A DNA stretch of 64,000 bases from NCBI GenBank assembly GCA_946902985.2, contig OX336400.1, positions 171,875,043-171,939,042 of the forward strand, in the 5' to 3' direction. Below are positions 52,680 through 63,830 of this stretch, piece by piece. The DNA is from Meconema thalassinum (lineage: Eukaryota; Arthropoda; Insecta; Orthoptera; Tettigoniidae). Numbering within the stretch: position 1 is the first letter of the stretch; the number at the start of each line of letters is the position of its first letter. Made by a program: the position numbers and the translations under genes. Below the pieces are notes generated by a model, which was given only the letters and a program-made list of their open reading frames with translations, did not search any database and was not told where the DNA came from.

Positions 52680-53770
52680 ATACTTTGAAGACAAAAACAA
52701 AAATTGCAGTTTTTCTTCTGTCAGACAGAGATTTATAACTCCTAATAATGCTGCTGCGCTCAGAGTTTTCGTGTCCAAAGCAACAATGGATGTGAAGCAT
52801 GTTAAGACAGGTCCGAAGGGAACTGAAATGTTTGAAAGCTCAAAGCCAATCATACTGAGAATATGCTCGTCCCTTTTCTTTTGACGATGTTGAAGTAGCC
52901 TTGAAGGATATGGCAATTGGTAAACCACCGGGATTTGATGGACTACATCTCGAATTTCTTATCAATTGCTGTAAAAATGCACGATCATGGCTCTGTAAGT
53001 TTGCTACCAATATCCTGCAGGCTGGTTAGATTCCTCACTTGTTAAAGCAAAGAAAAATCATCGCTATTTTCAAACCTGGGAAACCACATAATTAGCCAGA
53101 GAATTACTGATAAATATCTCTATTGAGTGTATGCTACAAATTAGTGGAACGACTCCTCCTGAACAGAATTGCTCCAAGATTGCTTGTGGAGATACCCATT
53201 AAGCAAGCGGGATTTAGACCACATCGCAGGTGTACAGACCAGGTGTTGTCACTAACGACATGCATTGAGGCAGAATTCCAAAATTGCCCTAAGACATCAG
53301 TGGCATTCATTGATATCAAGGCTGCATACGACACTGTTTGGAGGGAAGGTCTGATTTACCAACTACTTCGAGTAATTCCCTGCAAGACCGCCGCCAATCT
53401 AGTCAATAACATACTGTTTAGAATTGTCATGTGTAGTACAGTTAGTGCACAAAGGAAATTGAATGACGGATTAGCACAAGGTTCTGTGCTGGCTCCACTT
53501 CTTTTCAGCTTGTACATAGCTGATATGCCAAGGACTAAGAATAATAATAATAATATCGTATGGCCTCGAGTGCCTGGTGCAAGCTTTGTTAATTGACACC
53601 CAGAGGGTAGCTTGCATGTCGAATTTCGTCGTTCCTTTGAACGCTTTAAGGACATTTGGATATGCGGACGACTGGGCGATAGCTACAAGTAAGTTCAAAC
53701 ATAATAACAACTGAGATCACGCTAGCAACAGACCTGAGTGTCCTAGGGGACTTCTTTCGCAAATGGTGAC
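52680..53770 (+). pseudogene. Degenerate LINE reverse transcriptase, split by a SINE
   Basis: Conceptual translation gives RT motifs in order: ALKDMAIGKPPGFDGLHLEFL (20-residue core motif around 52890-52960), KQRKIIAIFKPGKP (about 53046), LVERLLLNRIAPRL, QAGFRPHRRCTDQVLSL, VAFIDIKAAYDTVWREGL (first catalytic Asp) and GLAQGSVLAPLLFSLYIADMP. The YADD block (FGYADDWAIATS) resumes at about 53655 after a 110-bp insertion. Stops near 53027, 53088 and 53110 show it is dead. It looks Jockey-like. The open frame 53123-53596 is the longest intact part. Confidence 0.85.
53527..53640 (-). mobile_element. SINE 3' fragment inserted in LINE RT
   Basis: (AAT)n then ATCGTATGGCC, GACACCCAGAGGGTAGCTTG and CATGTCGAA, matching the 3' part of the S2 SINE (20771-20865). 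It lies between the ADMP and FGYADD motifs of the LINE. Confidence 0.75.
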
Positions 53771-54114
53771 TACAGCCTAGCCTTTTGAAGGTCACGGTGC
53801 AATATATTGTGTGTAGCGGTAAGTGCCGGAATTTAAAGTTACATATCATTGTTTCTATATATCTTTGGACAACGATTGAAACGCGAATAGCACCTGACAT
53901 CTGCTGGCTATTTTCTGAAGTCATTATATTGACTTTATCACCACGGGGAGCACTAGAGAGAAAATGTTTCCAAGCGGATGTCTTCAGCTTTAGGGAGTCA
54001 ATCGCTCGACAGATCAACTTGGCTGCATCCGGTCGAGCTGAGCATTACTAAGAATGATTATGCCCAATTGTTGTGCTTAAACTAGTTGTTTGATGCTTTA
54101 TTAACATTTTTTCG

Positions 54115-54582
54115 TATTCAGTTTACCCTCCGGGTAGGCTTTTCCCACGGACTAAGAGAGGGATCCACCTTTACTGCCTGTAGCTTGACATCAGGTCTAG
54201 GTTACAACTGGGGAGGCGGCACTAGCGCCTCGCCCAGGCAGCCTCACCTGCAAAGCGAACAGGGGGCCTCCTGAGGGTTGGGACGGGATGGGAAGAATGG
54301 GAGGGATATACAAGGAAGAGGGAAGGAGGCGGCCGTGGCCTGATGGGAGGTACGGTACCATCCCGGCATTTGCCCGAAAACGAAGTGGGAAACCCCGAAA
54401 GCCACTTCGAGGATGGCTGAGGTGGGAATCGAACCCCCTCTACTCATTTGGACCATCCGAGGCTAAGTAGACCCCGTTCCAGTCCTCATACCACTTTTTA
54501 AATTTCGTGACAGAGCCGGGAATCGAACCTCGGACCTCCAGGGTGGCAGCTAAGCACGCTGACCACTACACAATGGAGGCGA
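54115..54582 (-). mobile_element. Two-headed tRNA-derived SINE (S5)
   Basis: Minus strand from 54582: CCATTGTGTAGTGGTCAGCG (A-box region) and GAGGTTCGATTCCCGG (B box), then a second B-box GGGTTCGATTCCCACC near 54440, followed by GAAGTGGCTTTCGGGGTTTC, GGCCACGGCCGCCTCCTTCC and GAGGCTGCCTGGGCGAGG. The frames seen here (for example 54288-54470) are not genes. Confidence 0.8.
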
Positions 54583-55037
54583 CATCTTTGTTAACATACT
54601 GTGTTAAATTCACTTGGTGCATTCAAATATAATGCCTGTTGAAGGCTGTTTTTCAATGATGTGCAAACACCCAAATTTTCGGCTGTGCAGTGGGCTTACA
54701 AACCTGACTCTCAAAGGGCTCGTTTGGCTGCGGTGGATGTTGGAGGACCAGGCATTGGCGATCGTGTGTACCAGAACATGGTGAGCAGGTACCGTGTCTG
54801 TGTTGAGGTCGGTGGTCGTCATATCGAGCCCCACCTGTAATTGGACCCAGACTACAAGTAGCAGGAGTCGGACAGAGCGTCGAAAATGCGAGAGCTGTGA
54901 ACTTGTGTGTGCTGGTTTCTTGTGGGTAGCGGGAAGACGGTACGTTACCGGGCACAAGTTCCTATGCTAAACATAACCGTCTTAGTTCCCATTACAAGCC
55001 CTCAAAGTCTGTAATGGGAACTTAGAAACACTCTCTA
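54583..55037 (+). other. Spacer with possible transposase C-terminal remnant
   Basis: A plus-strand frame ending at TAA near 54838 reads VYQNMVSRYRVCVEVGGRHIEPHL in part (motif YRVCVEVGGRHIE). This recalls the C-termini of Tc1/mariner-type and related DDE transposases. It is short, so the call is weak. Nothing else is recognised. Confidence 0.3.
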
Positions 55038-56150
55038 ACAAGAAGTTCCGTGACGAACTAAAGAGCCTACATTTCTTAAAATTTAAGATTCATGCCAATC
55101 TATATAGACCTATCTAGAAAAATAGCGAAATTAATTTGGTAATATCGAAATGTTTAATTAGTTCGAAATATACCTGTAGCCTAATATAATACTACAGTTG
55201 GCAGCCCTGGTGACTGAATGTATTGTTAGTTCCATCTCTTAAGGTACAGAACACAACATTTTGTTCAAGTCCAATGGATAGTATGGACGTTACATGCAGT
55301 TAGACATTGGATCTATCAGCGCACGTAAAATCATGTTGGCAACAATGTCATGCATGCGTTGGTCAGAAATAATCTGAAATATTATTATCTCATGTTGTGC
55401 CAATTTTGGATGAAATCCATTTGTTAGTATAGAAGTTACATGTATTTTAAAATTGGACCTATCAGCAGGCATAGAATCATGTTGCAGCACTGACTTACAT
55501 GAATTACTCAAAATTAATCTAAAATGTCAGGTTCTGTACGTGAGCATAGTTTTAAAGCTGTCGGCTTGCATGCTTTCTGATATATTGGTATTTGTATAAA
55601 AATAGAGAGAGCAATTATTAACAGTTGGCAGCCCTGGTGGATCATAAGAATAAGCTCAGTCATATATGTTTATGTACACATATTACATACAAAATTTTGT
55701 TGAAATCCAATTGATAGTGTAGAAGTTATATGCATTTAAAAATTGGACCTATCAGAAGGCTTAAAATTATTTTGGCAACACTGTCATGTATGGCCTCCTG
55801 GAAATTAAACTGAAATAGTATTATCTACATGTGTGCCGATTTTGGATTAGCTCCCATGCATACCTTCCATGATATCCAACATGGAGCTCAAATTTCTAGT
55901 GCATTTTTTCAGCAGTTGGTAGCACTGACATCATTTTCAAAATGGGCTTGAGATATTCCTCATTTACACATACTAAATTTGGTTCCGATTACTGCAGCCG
56001 TTTAGGAGTTGATAGGGGTGGGGAGACACACACACAGCCAGACAGATAGACAGATAGAAGGACAGACAGACAGACACACATTTTCCAGGATCGATCTCAT
56101 AAGTCTACTTTATCCGCATTTTTGCAAAATGTGAAAAGTAGGCTAAAAAT
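55038..56150 (+). mobile_element. Family E element (E1)
   Basis: Starts ACAAGAAGTTCCGTGACGAA with an AGTTC...GAACT hairpin. It ends with CAGA microsatellites, TCTCATAAGTCTACTTT and GTGAAAAGTAGGCT (56104-56143 palindrome). The body has repeated CAGTTGGCAGCCCTGGTG (55196 and 55620) and AATTGGACCTATCAG (55454 and 55741). Its termini match E2 and family D but the body does not. No protein. Confidence 0.7.
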
Positions 56151-56173
56151 AACTTAAGTCTTCAAAAAGCTAT

Positions 56174-56890
56174 CCCCCCCGGGGCTCACATCTAGTGGGA
56201 CGTGGGTTGGCGACCACGGAATCCCAGCTGGGACCGGCATTGCTTCCACTTACTTGTGCCGGGCTCCTCTCCGTCTTCTTTCCGTCGAACCTCTGTTGGT
56301 CAACTCTTGTTCTTTTCCGACCCCGACGGTATTAGGGTATCCGAGGCCAAGGGAGTCTTTCACTTTCCGGCCTTAATTGGCCCTTGTCTCATCTTTCATG
56401 ATACCCTCATTCTTCGAGGGGTCAGCCTTTCTTTTTCTTTCCATATTATCTCCTGCCTTCTGCTCAAGGCCCTCAAGGAGGCAGAGTGTATATAGACCCA
56501 CCACTTCTGGTGCACCCTGGATAGTGCTACACCCTCAAGGGCTCACGGCTGGTGAGTTCGGGAGTTGGAGATCCCGGCGGATTCCTGAGATGGATCCATT
56601 TTTTCCCTTTTTCCTCTGACTTTGGGGCGGGTCCTTTCCTATCTGCCTCTCATGGCTTTCCTTCCTTCCGGGTCCCTCAGTCCTCATTCTTCGAGGGTTC
56701 AGGGCATTTCTTTTCTTCCTCACCTTTATTTGCCTTAGGCCTACACTTCTTCTAGTATGTAAGTTTGTTGTAAGTATTCGTCATAGTTTTCATTCTCATC
56801 TCATCTTTCACCCAAACCATTAGGGGCTGATAACCTAGATGTTTGGCCCCTTAAAACAACAATTATTATCATCATCATCATCATCATCAT
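56174..56890 (+). mobile_element. Full-length family R SINE-like element
   Basis: Flanked by CAAAAAGCTAT at 56163-56173 and 56891-56901. Begins CCCCCCGGGGCTCACATCTA, includes GACCCCGACGGTATTAGGGT, CACCACTTCTGGTGCACCC and GGCTTTCCTTCCTTCCGGG, and ends GCCCCTTAAAACAACAATTA plus (ATC)n. At 717 bp, with a target-site duplication and short-repeat tail, it fits LINE-driven retroposition. I see no clear tRNA-like head. It is the reference copy for fragments at 28183, 36945, 37674 and 63582. Confidence 0.85.
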
Positions 56891-57067
56891 CAAAAAGCTA
56901 TGGATATGTTCCTTTTGCAGGGTAATATTCAAGGCTAGAAAGGAAGGTACAGTACGTGATAGGAAATAAGGGCTGACCAAAACGAAAATGTAGAACATTA
57001 TTTAAGCCTCAGGTGGAAAATACTCTTGCGCCAGCCCTCGTGAGTTAATCACGGCTTCACGTTAAAC

Positions 57068-57647
57068 ATTTGAGTCGTCCAGTAGCAAAACTCGTTTAAT
57101 CCACTTGTGAATAAGAATCATTTTCATGAGAAACGTTTCTCTGGACTTTGCCTCGCGTATCTTTTGTGTTTGTTGTTTTCTATTTTTTTTCTTTTTGCAC
57201 TGTTTGTTTGGTTTTGTGTTTGCTTTGTGCTTTTGCTTTTCAATTCTACTTTTTGCTTTTGTTTCTTGGTTTTGGTTTTGTGTTTGTTTTCTGCTTTTGC
57301 TTTTTCGAATTTTGCTTTTTGTTTTGTGATTCTTGTTTTTTTGTTTTCTGCTTTTGCTTTTGTTTTTGTTTGCTTCGTGTTTTTTTTTGTTTTTGGTTAT
57401 GTGTTTGTTTTCTGGAAAAACAAAACAAAACAAAATCCAAATAAAACAAAATAAACAAAACAAAATAAAAACAAAAACAACATAATATTAAAAAAACTAA
57501 AACTAAAACAAAACAATTGAAAACCAAATAAAACAAAATAAAATGAAATAAAATTAACTAAAATAAAATAAAATAATTAAATAATGTTACGACATTATTC
57601 TTATCCACAGGGGGATTAAACGAGTTTTGCAACTGGACGACTCATAT
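57068..57647. mobile_element. Foldback element with TTTTG/CAAAA low-complexity core
   Basis: Ends are inverted copies of about 45-50 bp: GAGTCGTCCAGTAGCAAAAC at 57071 and its near-complement near 57646. The left core (57150-57415) is T-rich with TTTTG/CTTTT words; the right core (57416-57590) is A-rich with CAAAA/AAAAT words, so the whole element could fold back. The long open frames here are compositional artefacts. Confidence 0.7.
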
Positions 57648-57654
57648 TATATGT

Positions 57655-57745
57655 AAGGACCACCTGGTGATGCATCGCTTAGTGTGCTTGGCTGTCGGTC
57701 CGGAGGTCCGTGTTCGATTCCCAGCTCTGTAATTGACCTCATCTG
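57655..57745 (+). mobile_element. tRNA-like SINE head fragment (S6)
   Basis: CCTGGTGATGCATCGCTTAG, GTCGGTCCGGAGGTCCGTG and the B box GTTCGATTCCCAGC, about 90 bp, then TAATTGACCTCATCTG. A-box to B-box spacing fits a tRNA-derived head; the body is missing. Confidence 0.5.
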
Positions 57746-57807
57746 TTGCCCACCGCAGAAACTCGTTTTGAATGTTGAATCTTTGGAATCTTACTGTATT
57801 TATAGTA

Positions 57808-58420
57808 GACCAGCGGGTCCGTGCGAGAAACCACACTTTCCCCAATAGGCTTATAATAAGAGACTTAAGGAGAAAGGTTGTTGTGTTTTAATTTGAACCA
57901 AATCATTATAGAACACTATTTACGTTTCAGGCGTCCCTACGGCCAAAATGCGAACTAAACAGCAATGATGTCACGTATTTTCCTACAGCAACAGTGTTTG
58001 CAAATCGCACACTTCTTACAAAATTTGATATTTATGAAATTAGAATGCAATTCGTCACTGCCAATCTCATTTGAGTGCTGAGTCCATTGACTGACAGCTT
58101 AGCCGTAACACTCACCGGTTATTCGGTATTTATGAAATTATACGGTTGGAGTACTCATTCCTTTGATTTACTGTTTCTGAAATCCATGCAAAATGGTAAA
58201 GTAAAGACCTCAGATATTAAAATAGCATGACACAGTCATCACAGCGGCCAAAATGTGAAGTGGACAGGAATTATGGAGCGTATTTTCTTACATCAACAGT
58301 ATCTGCAAATCACACACTTCGTACATTTTTAAAAATCATTTTCTTAAAGAAATTGTAGATCTTTATGAAATTAGAGTGCAATTCGTCACTGCTAATGTCT
58401 ATTCTCTCTCATTTGAATAC
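57808..58420 (-). repeat. Family F repeat, partly duplicated
   Basis: 57808-58130 is the reverse complement of 34865-35262. A second, diverged copy of part of it follows at 58240-58415: the words GTATTTTCTTACATCAACAG and GTGCAATTCGTCACTGCTAA correspond to GTATTTTCCTACAGCAACAG and ATGCAATTCGTCACTGCCAA. Confidence 0.6.
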
Positions 58421-58508
58421 TCATTTGTCATAATCGGTCGCTTGTGGGCGCTGCAGGAGGAATCTATACTACTGAAATAATATATATGATGATGATTTTA
58501 TGTTCTAG

Positions 58509-58591
58509 ATGATGTATCGGATTATATCGATATGACCATTGAAACCCTGGCATTTCCCGTTGCTCTAGCACTCCTCATTGGAATATTCAAG
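58509..58591 (+). CDS. Candidate host exon coding a hydrophobic (membrane-like) segment
   Basis: 83-bp stretch between ATTTTATGTTCTAG and a consensus donor GTAAGT (58592-58597). Only one of three frames is open: the first 2 nt complete a codon, followed by 27 codons ending exactly at AAG before the donor. It encodes DVSDYIDMTIETLAF-type sequence, then a hydrophobic run (PVALALLIGIFK), which could be a membrane helix. The upstream pyrimidine tract is weak. Neighbouring exons were not found within the window; an 87-bp tandem array starts about 50 bp into the following intron. I do not recognise the gene. Splice fit, unique open frame and absence of repeat similarity support a real exon; its short length limits certainty. 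Confidence 0.45.
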
Positions 58592-58640
58592 GTAAGTTGC
58601 ATCAACAAAACACGCAATCATAAGCTTACTGGAAAAGACA

Positions 58641-61600
58641 TTAGTTATAAGTGGCCGTTCCTTCTTAACTGGTACATATTACATGCGCAGTGGTGTCTCC
58701 ACGCACAGTGAGCCTTCATACTGTATATTAGTATAAGTGGGCCCTTCCTTCTTAACTGGTACATATTACATGCGCAGTGGTGTCTCCACACACAGTGAGC
58801 CTTCCTAATGTATATTAGTATAAGTGGGCCCTTCCTTCATGACCGGTACATATTACATGCGCAGTGGTGTCTCCACGCACAGTGAGCCTTCCTAATGTAT
58901 ATTAGTATAAGTGGGCCCTTCCTTCTTAACTGGTACATATTACATGCGCAGTGGTGTCTCCACGCACAGTGAGCCTTCCTAATGTATATTAGTATAAGTG
59001 GGCCCTTCCTTCTTAACTGGTACATATTACATGCGCAGTGGTGTCTCCACGCACAGTGAGCCTTCATACTGTATATTAGTATAAGTGGGCCCTTCCTTCT
59101 TAACTGGTACATATTACATGCGCAGTGGTGTCTCCACGCACAGTGAGCCTTCATACTGTATATTAGTATAAGTGGGCCCTTCCTTCTTAACTGGTACATA
59201 TTACATGCGCAGTGGTGTCTCCACGCACAGTGAGCCTTCCTAATGTATATTAGTATAAGTGGGCCCTTCCTTCATGACCGGTACATATTACATGCGCAGT
59301 GGTGTCTCCACGCACAGTGAGCCTTCATACTGTATATTAGTATAAGTGGGCCCTTCCTTCTTAACTGGTACATATTACATGCGCAGTGGTGTCTCCACGC
59401 ACAGTGAGCCTTCATACTGTATATTAGTATAAGTGGGCCCTTCCTTCTTAACTGGTACATATTACATGCGCAGTGGTGTCTCCACGCACAGTGAGCCTTC
59501 ATACTGTATATTAGTATAAGTGGGCCCTTCCTTCTTAACTGGTACATATTACATGCGCAGTGGTGTCTCCACGCACAGTGAGCCTTCCTAATGTATATTA
59601 GTATAAGTGGGCCCTTCCTTCTTAACTGGTACATATTACATGCGCAGTGGTGTCTCCACACACAGTGAGCCTTCCTAATGTATATTAGTATAAGTGGGCC
59701 CTTCCTTCATGACCGGTACATATTACATGCGCAGTGGTGTCTCCACGCACAGTGAGCCTTCCTAATGTATATTAGTATAAGTGGGCCCTTCCTTCTTAAC
59801 TGGTACATATTACATGCGCAGTGGTGTCTCCACGCACAGTGAGCCTTCCTAATGTATATTAGTATAAGTGGGCCCTTCCTTCTTAACTGGTACATATTAC
59901 ATGCGCAGTGGTGTCTCCACGCACAGTGAGCCTTCATACTGTATATTAGTATAAGTGGGCCCTTCCTTCTTAACTGGTACATATTACATGCGCAGTGGTG
60001 TCTCCACGCACAGTGAGCCTTCCTAATGTATATTAGTATAAGTGGGCCCTTCCTTCTTAACTGGTACATATTACATGCACAGTGGTGTCTCCACACACAG
60101 TGAGCCTTCCTAATGTATATTAGTATAAGTGGCCGTTCCTTCTTAACTGGTACATATTACATGCGCAGTGGTGTCTCCACGCACAGTGAGCCTTCATACT
60201 GTATATTAGTATAAGTGGGCCCTTCCTTCTTAACTGGTACATATTACATGCGCAGTGGTGTCTCCACGCACAGTGAGCCTTCCTAATGTATATTAGTATA
60301 AGTGGGCCCTTCCTTCTTAACTGGTACATATTACATGCGCAGTGGTGTCTCCACACACAGTGAGCCTTCCTAATGTATATTAGTATAAGTGGGCCCTTCC
60401 TTCTTAACTGGTACATATTACACGCGCAGTGGTGTCTCCACACACAGTGAGCCTTCCTAATGTATATTAGTATAAGTGGGCCCTTCCTTCATGACCGGTA
60501 CATATTACATGCGCAGTGGTGTCTCCACGCACAGTGAGCCTTCATACTGTATATTAGTATAAGTGGGCCCTTCCTTCTTAACTGGTACATATTACATGCG
60601 CAGTGGTGTCTCCACGCACAGTGAGCCTTCATACTGTATATTAGTATAAGTGGCCGTTCCTTCTTAACCGGTACATATTACATGCGCAGTGGTGCCTCCA
60701 CACACAGTGAGCCTTCCTAATGTATATTAGTATAAGTGGGCCCTTCCTTCTTGACCGGTACATATTACATGCGCGGTGTGTCTCCACGCACAGTGAGCCT
60801 TCATACTGTATATTAGTATAAGTGGGCCACTCCTTCTTGACCGGTACATATTATATGCGCAGTGGTGTCTCCACGCACAGTGAGCCTTCATACTGTATAT
60901 TAGTATAAGTGGGCCACTCCTTCTTGACCGGTACATATTACATGCGCAGTGGTGTCTCCACGCACAGTGAGCCTTCATACTGTATATTAATATAAGTGGT
61001 CCGTTCCTTCTTGACCGATACTTATTACATGCGCAGTGGTGTCTCCACACACAGTGAGCCTTCCTAATGTATATTAGTATAAGTGGGCCCTTCCTTCTTA
61101 ACCGGTACATATTACATGCGCAGTGGTGTCTCCACGCACAGTGAGCCTTCATACTGTATATTAATATAAGTGGTCCGTTCCTTATTGACCGATACTTATT
61201 ACATGCGCAGTGGTGTCTCCACGCACAGTGAGCCTTCATACTGTAGCCTATATTAGTATAAGTGGGCCACTCCTTCTTGACCGGTACATATTACATGCGC
61301 AGTGGTGTCTCCACGCACAGTGAGCCTTCATACTGTATATTAGTATAAGTGGGCCACTCCTTCTTGACCGGTACATATTACATGCGCAGTGGTGTCTCCA
61401 CGCACAGTGAGCCTTCATACTGTATATTAGTATAAGTGGGCCACTCCTTCTTGACCGGTACATATTACATGCGCAGTGGTGTCTCCACGCACAGTGAGCC
61501 TTCATACTGTATATTAATATAAGTGGTCCGTTCCTTCTTGACCGATACTTATTACATGCGCAGTGGTGTCCCCACACACAGTGAGCCTTCCTAATGTATA

Positions 61601-61960
61601 TTAGTATAAGTGGGCCCTTCCTTCTTGACCGGTACATATTACATGCGCGGTGTGTCTCCACGCACAGTGAGCCATCATACTGTATATTAGTATAAGTGGG
61701 CCGCTCCTTCTTGACCGGTACATATTACATGCGCAGTTTTGTCTCCATACACAGTGAGCCTTCATTCTGTATATTAGTATAAGTGGGCCGTTCCTTCTTG
61801 ACCGGTATATATTACATGTGCAGTGGTGTCTCCACGCACAGTGAGCCTTCATACTGTATAATAGTATAAGTGGGCCGTTCCTTCTTGACTGGTACACATT
61901 ACATGTGCAGTGGTGTCTCCACGCACAGTGAGCCTTCATTCTGAATATTAGTATAAGTGG
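58641..61960. repeat. 87-bp tandem array, about 38 units
   Basis: Unit includes AGTATAAGTGGGCCCTTCCT, TAACTGGTACATATTACATG, CGCAGTGGTGTCTCCACGCA and CAGTGAGCCTTC. 87 is divisible by three, so minus-strand frames stay open for up to 170 codons, repeating CAWRHHCACN-like blocks. These are not genes: the frames break wherever a unit has an indel. At least two unit types are clustered: GGGCCCTTCCTTCTTAACTG in the first two thirds and GGGCCACTCCTTCTTGACCG after 60830. Confidence 0.95.
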
Positions 61961-62021
61961 GTCGTTTTCTGCAAAAAACATCGATGCCTATTTCAAAACC
62001 CGAGGTAGCCAGGATACAGTT

Positions 62022-62339
62022 ATGGCAATCCACCATGCCACCAGATTGGATATGGGCCAAGGAAAGGTTTCCACAGACCACAACAACAACTGGGAAACTT
62101 GGCGGTCACTCAACAGACTTCGGAATGGTGTTGGGAGATGCAAAGTTAATCTCCACAATTGGGGATACCTACAGGAATCGGAACTCTGTGAGTGTGGGCA
62201 GAGACAGACCATGGTACACCTGTGTTCCTGTGAACTGTGCCCGTGCTCTTGCACAATGCAAGAGTTAATGGAAGGTCATGAAAGGGAGTGGCCCGCTTCT
62301 AGGCGAAGAAAATCTAATTCGAGACATTGTAGAATATAG
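62022..62339 (+). pseudogene. LINE C-terminal fragment with Cys/His knuckle
   Basis: The 105-residue frame has TWRSLNRLRNGVGRCKVNLHNWGYL, in which the SLNRLR-GVGRC-WGY spacing is typical, then CECGQRQTMVHLCSCELCP. This is the C-terminal zinc-knuckle-like tail of Jockey-type LINE ORF2 proteins. RT and endonuclease are absent. The frame starts directly after the 87-bp array, so its 5' end is truncated there. Confidence 0.75.
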
Positions 62340-62404
62340 TATTGTATTATTCCTTTGAAATATTGTGTATCATCCCTCTTGTGTATATTGTAGTGCATCT
62401 GACT

Positions 62405-62405
62405 C

Positions 62406-62442
<37 letters not shown>

Positions 62443-63480
62443 TTATTTATTAAATACTATTTATGTTACATTATTGTGACATGTCTCACGAATCTGATGA
62501 CAGTACAGATTATCTGTGAGACATATTAATTATTATTTACAACACATATATAGATTATATTTCAGTACAAGAGTGCATGCATTTTTTTTGTAATGTTAAT
62601 GATAAAATATTAATGTAAATAATTAAAGATACAAAAAATTACACTATGGTAGTTATATTAATAAATTTATGTTATGAGTTAATGTTTGGTTAAGTAATAT
62701 TTTTTAATGCGACTTATAGCTAGTTGTTTGCTGTTAATGTTTGTCAGTCCAGGTGGTAGTTCATTAAGTAGTGATGATATAATATAATTTAGTCTCTTGA
62801 AACCATAGCTATTTATACATAAAGGTTTAACATGTTTAGTACTTGTTATGGCTCTTGTTTGTATGTTGTGAGAGACCTTATGCCTGAATCTTGGATCATG
62901 GTAGTAGAGATTCAGTACAGTAATTTGAAACAACTCTTTAATATTAAAATAAGGGATATCAGTGAAATATTTAAAGAACCTGTTTTGGCTATCTTGAAGA
63001 TTATTAATTAAAGTTGTGTTTTGATTTCCCCAAGCTGCTATAGCATATCTTAATTTGCTTTCAATCAGAGCACTGTAAATTGTTTTGTAAGTTTTCCTAT
63101 CTACATCAAATCGGAGATTGTAGAAGATGTAGAGATTTGCTCTTAGGTTTTTTATTATGTTTACTGTGTGTGTGTTCATTTTAAAGTGTTCATCAAGGGT
63201 AATTCCTAGGTATTTTTGTGTCGAAGTACTATTTATGAAGGTGTTACATTTGCAACCTGCCAGGATGTTTTGGTGTATGCATGATAAGCTGTGGTGCGTT
63301 AGTTTGTATTTTTCTTGTGTGAAGTGATCAACTCTGATGTGCATTATTTTAGATTTGGTTGTATTTATACACAAATTATTGTCATGACACCATCTTGTGA
63401 TGTTATTGAAGTCTTCTTGAAGTCTCTCAAAAGTTGTTTTAGAGTCTTTATGTATGGTATATATAGTGGTGTACTCAGCA
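62405..63480 (-). pseudogene. 5'-truncated LINE, RT C-terminal half
   Basis: The frame is open from about 63478 to 62679. It begins at an AEYTTIYT block, which corresponds to the catalytic YADD region (here not DD). It continues with NLCINTTKSKIMH, QKYLGITLDEHFKMN, YSALIESKLRYAIAAWG and HDPRFRHKVSHNIQTR, typical of arthropod Jockey/Daphne-like RT C-terminal regions. A 3' UTR of about 270 bp ends in (ATT)n on the minus strand (62408-62443). The upstream edge abuts an A/T microsatellite. The two Asp residues of the active site are not seen, so it is inactive. Confidence 0.8.
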
Positions 63481-63512
63481 TAAATAAATATAAATAAATA
63501 ATAATAAATAAA

Positions 63513-63574
<62 letters not shown>

Positions 63575-63580
63575 AATAAT
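63481..63580. repeat. (AATA)n / (AAT)n microsatellite
   Basis: About 100 bp of ATAAATAA and AATAATAAT words between the LINE and the family R fragment. It may combine the LINE 5' junction and the duplicated tail of a neighbour. Confidence 0.9.
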
Positions 63581-63581
63581 A

Positions 63582-63830
63582 AATCTGCCTTTCATGGCTC
63601 TCTTTCCTTCCAAGTCCCTCAATTCTCATTCTTCGAGGGTTGAGCGCATTTCTTCGCTTCCTGTCCTTTATTTACCTTATTATTGTTTTGTATTCCCATC
63701 TGTTCTTCTAGTACGGTAGTTAGTTTTAGTTATAGTTGTCATTACACTTAGATTTTCACTATCACCCAAACAATTAGGGGCTGATAACCTCGGTGGTAGA
63801 CACCTCGAAACAACAATTATTATCCTCATC
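63582..63830 (+). mobile_element. Family R 3' part
   Basis: Matches about 56640-56890: GCCTTTCATGGCTCTCTTTC, CTCATTCTTCGAGGGTTGAG, AGGGGCTGATAACC and AACAACAATTATTATC. The 5' half is missing. Confidence 0.75.

Noticed and set aside
53785..54051. 88-residue plus-strand frame as a gene
   Set aside because: No domain, directly follows a dead LINE, and no splice or poly(A) context.
57062..57536. Several open frames of about 100-130 residues on both strands
   Set aside because: They come from TTTTG/CAAAA low-complexity sequence lacking stops; no domain and no biased substitution pattern.
58641..61960. CRISPR-like array
   Set aside because: Units are contiguous and nearly identical with no unique spacers, in eukaryotic DNA: a minisatellite.
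58837..61981. Minus-strand frames of 107-170 codons with Cys/His-rich repeated peptide
   Set aside because: Produced by the 87-bp period being a multiple of three. Frames stop at every unit indel and there is no start or regulatory context.
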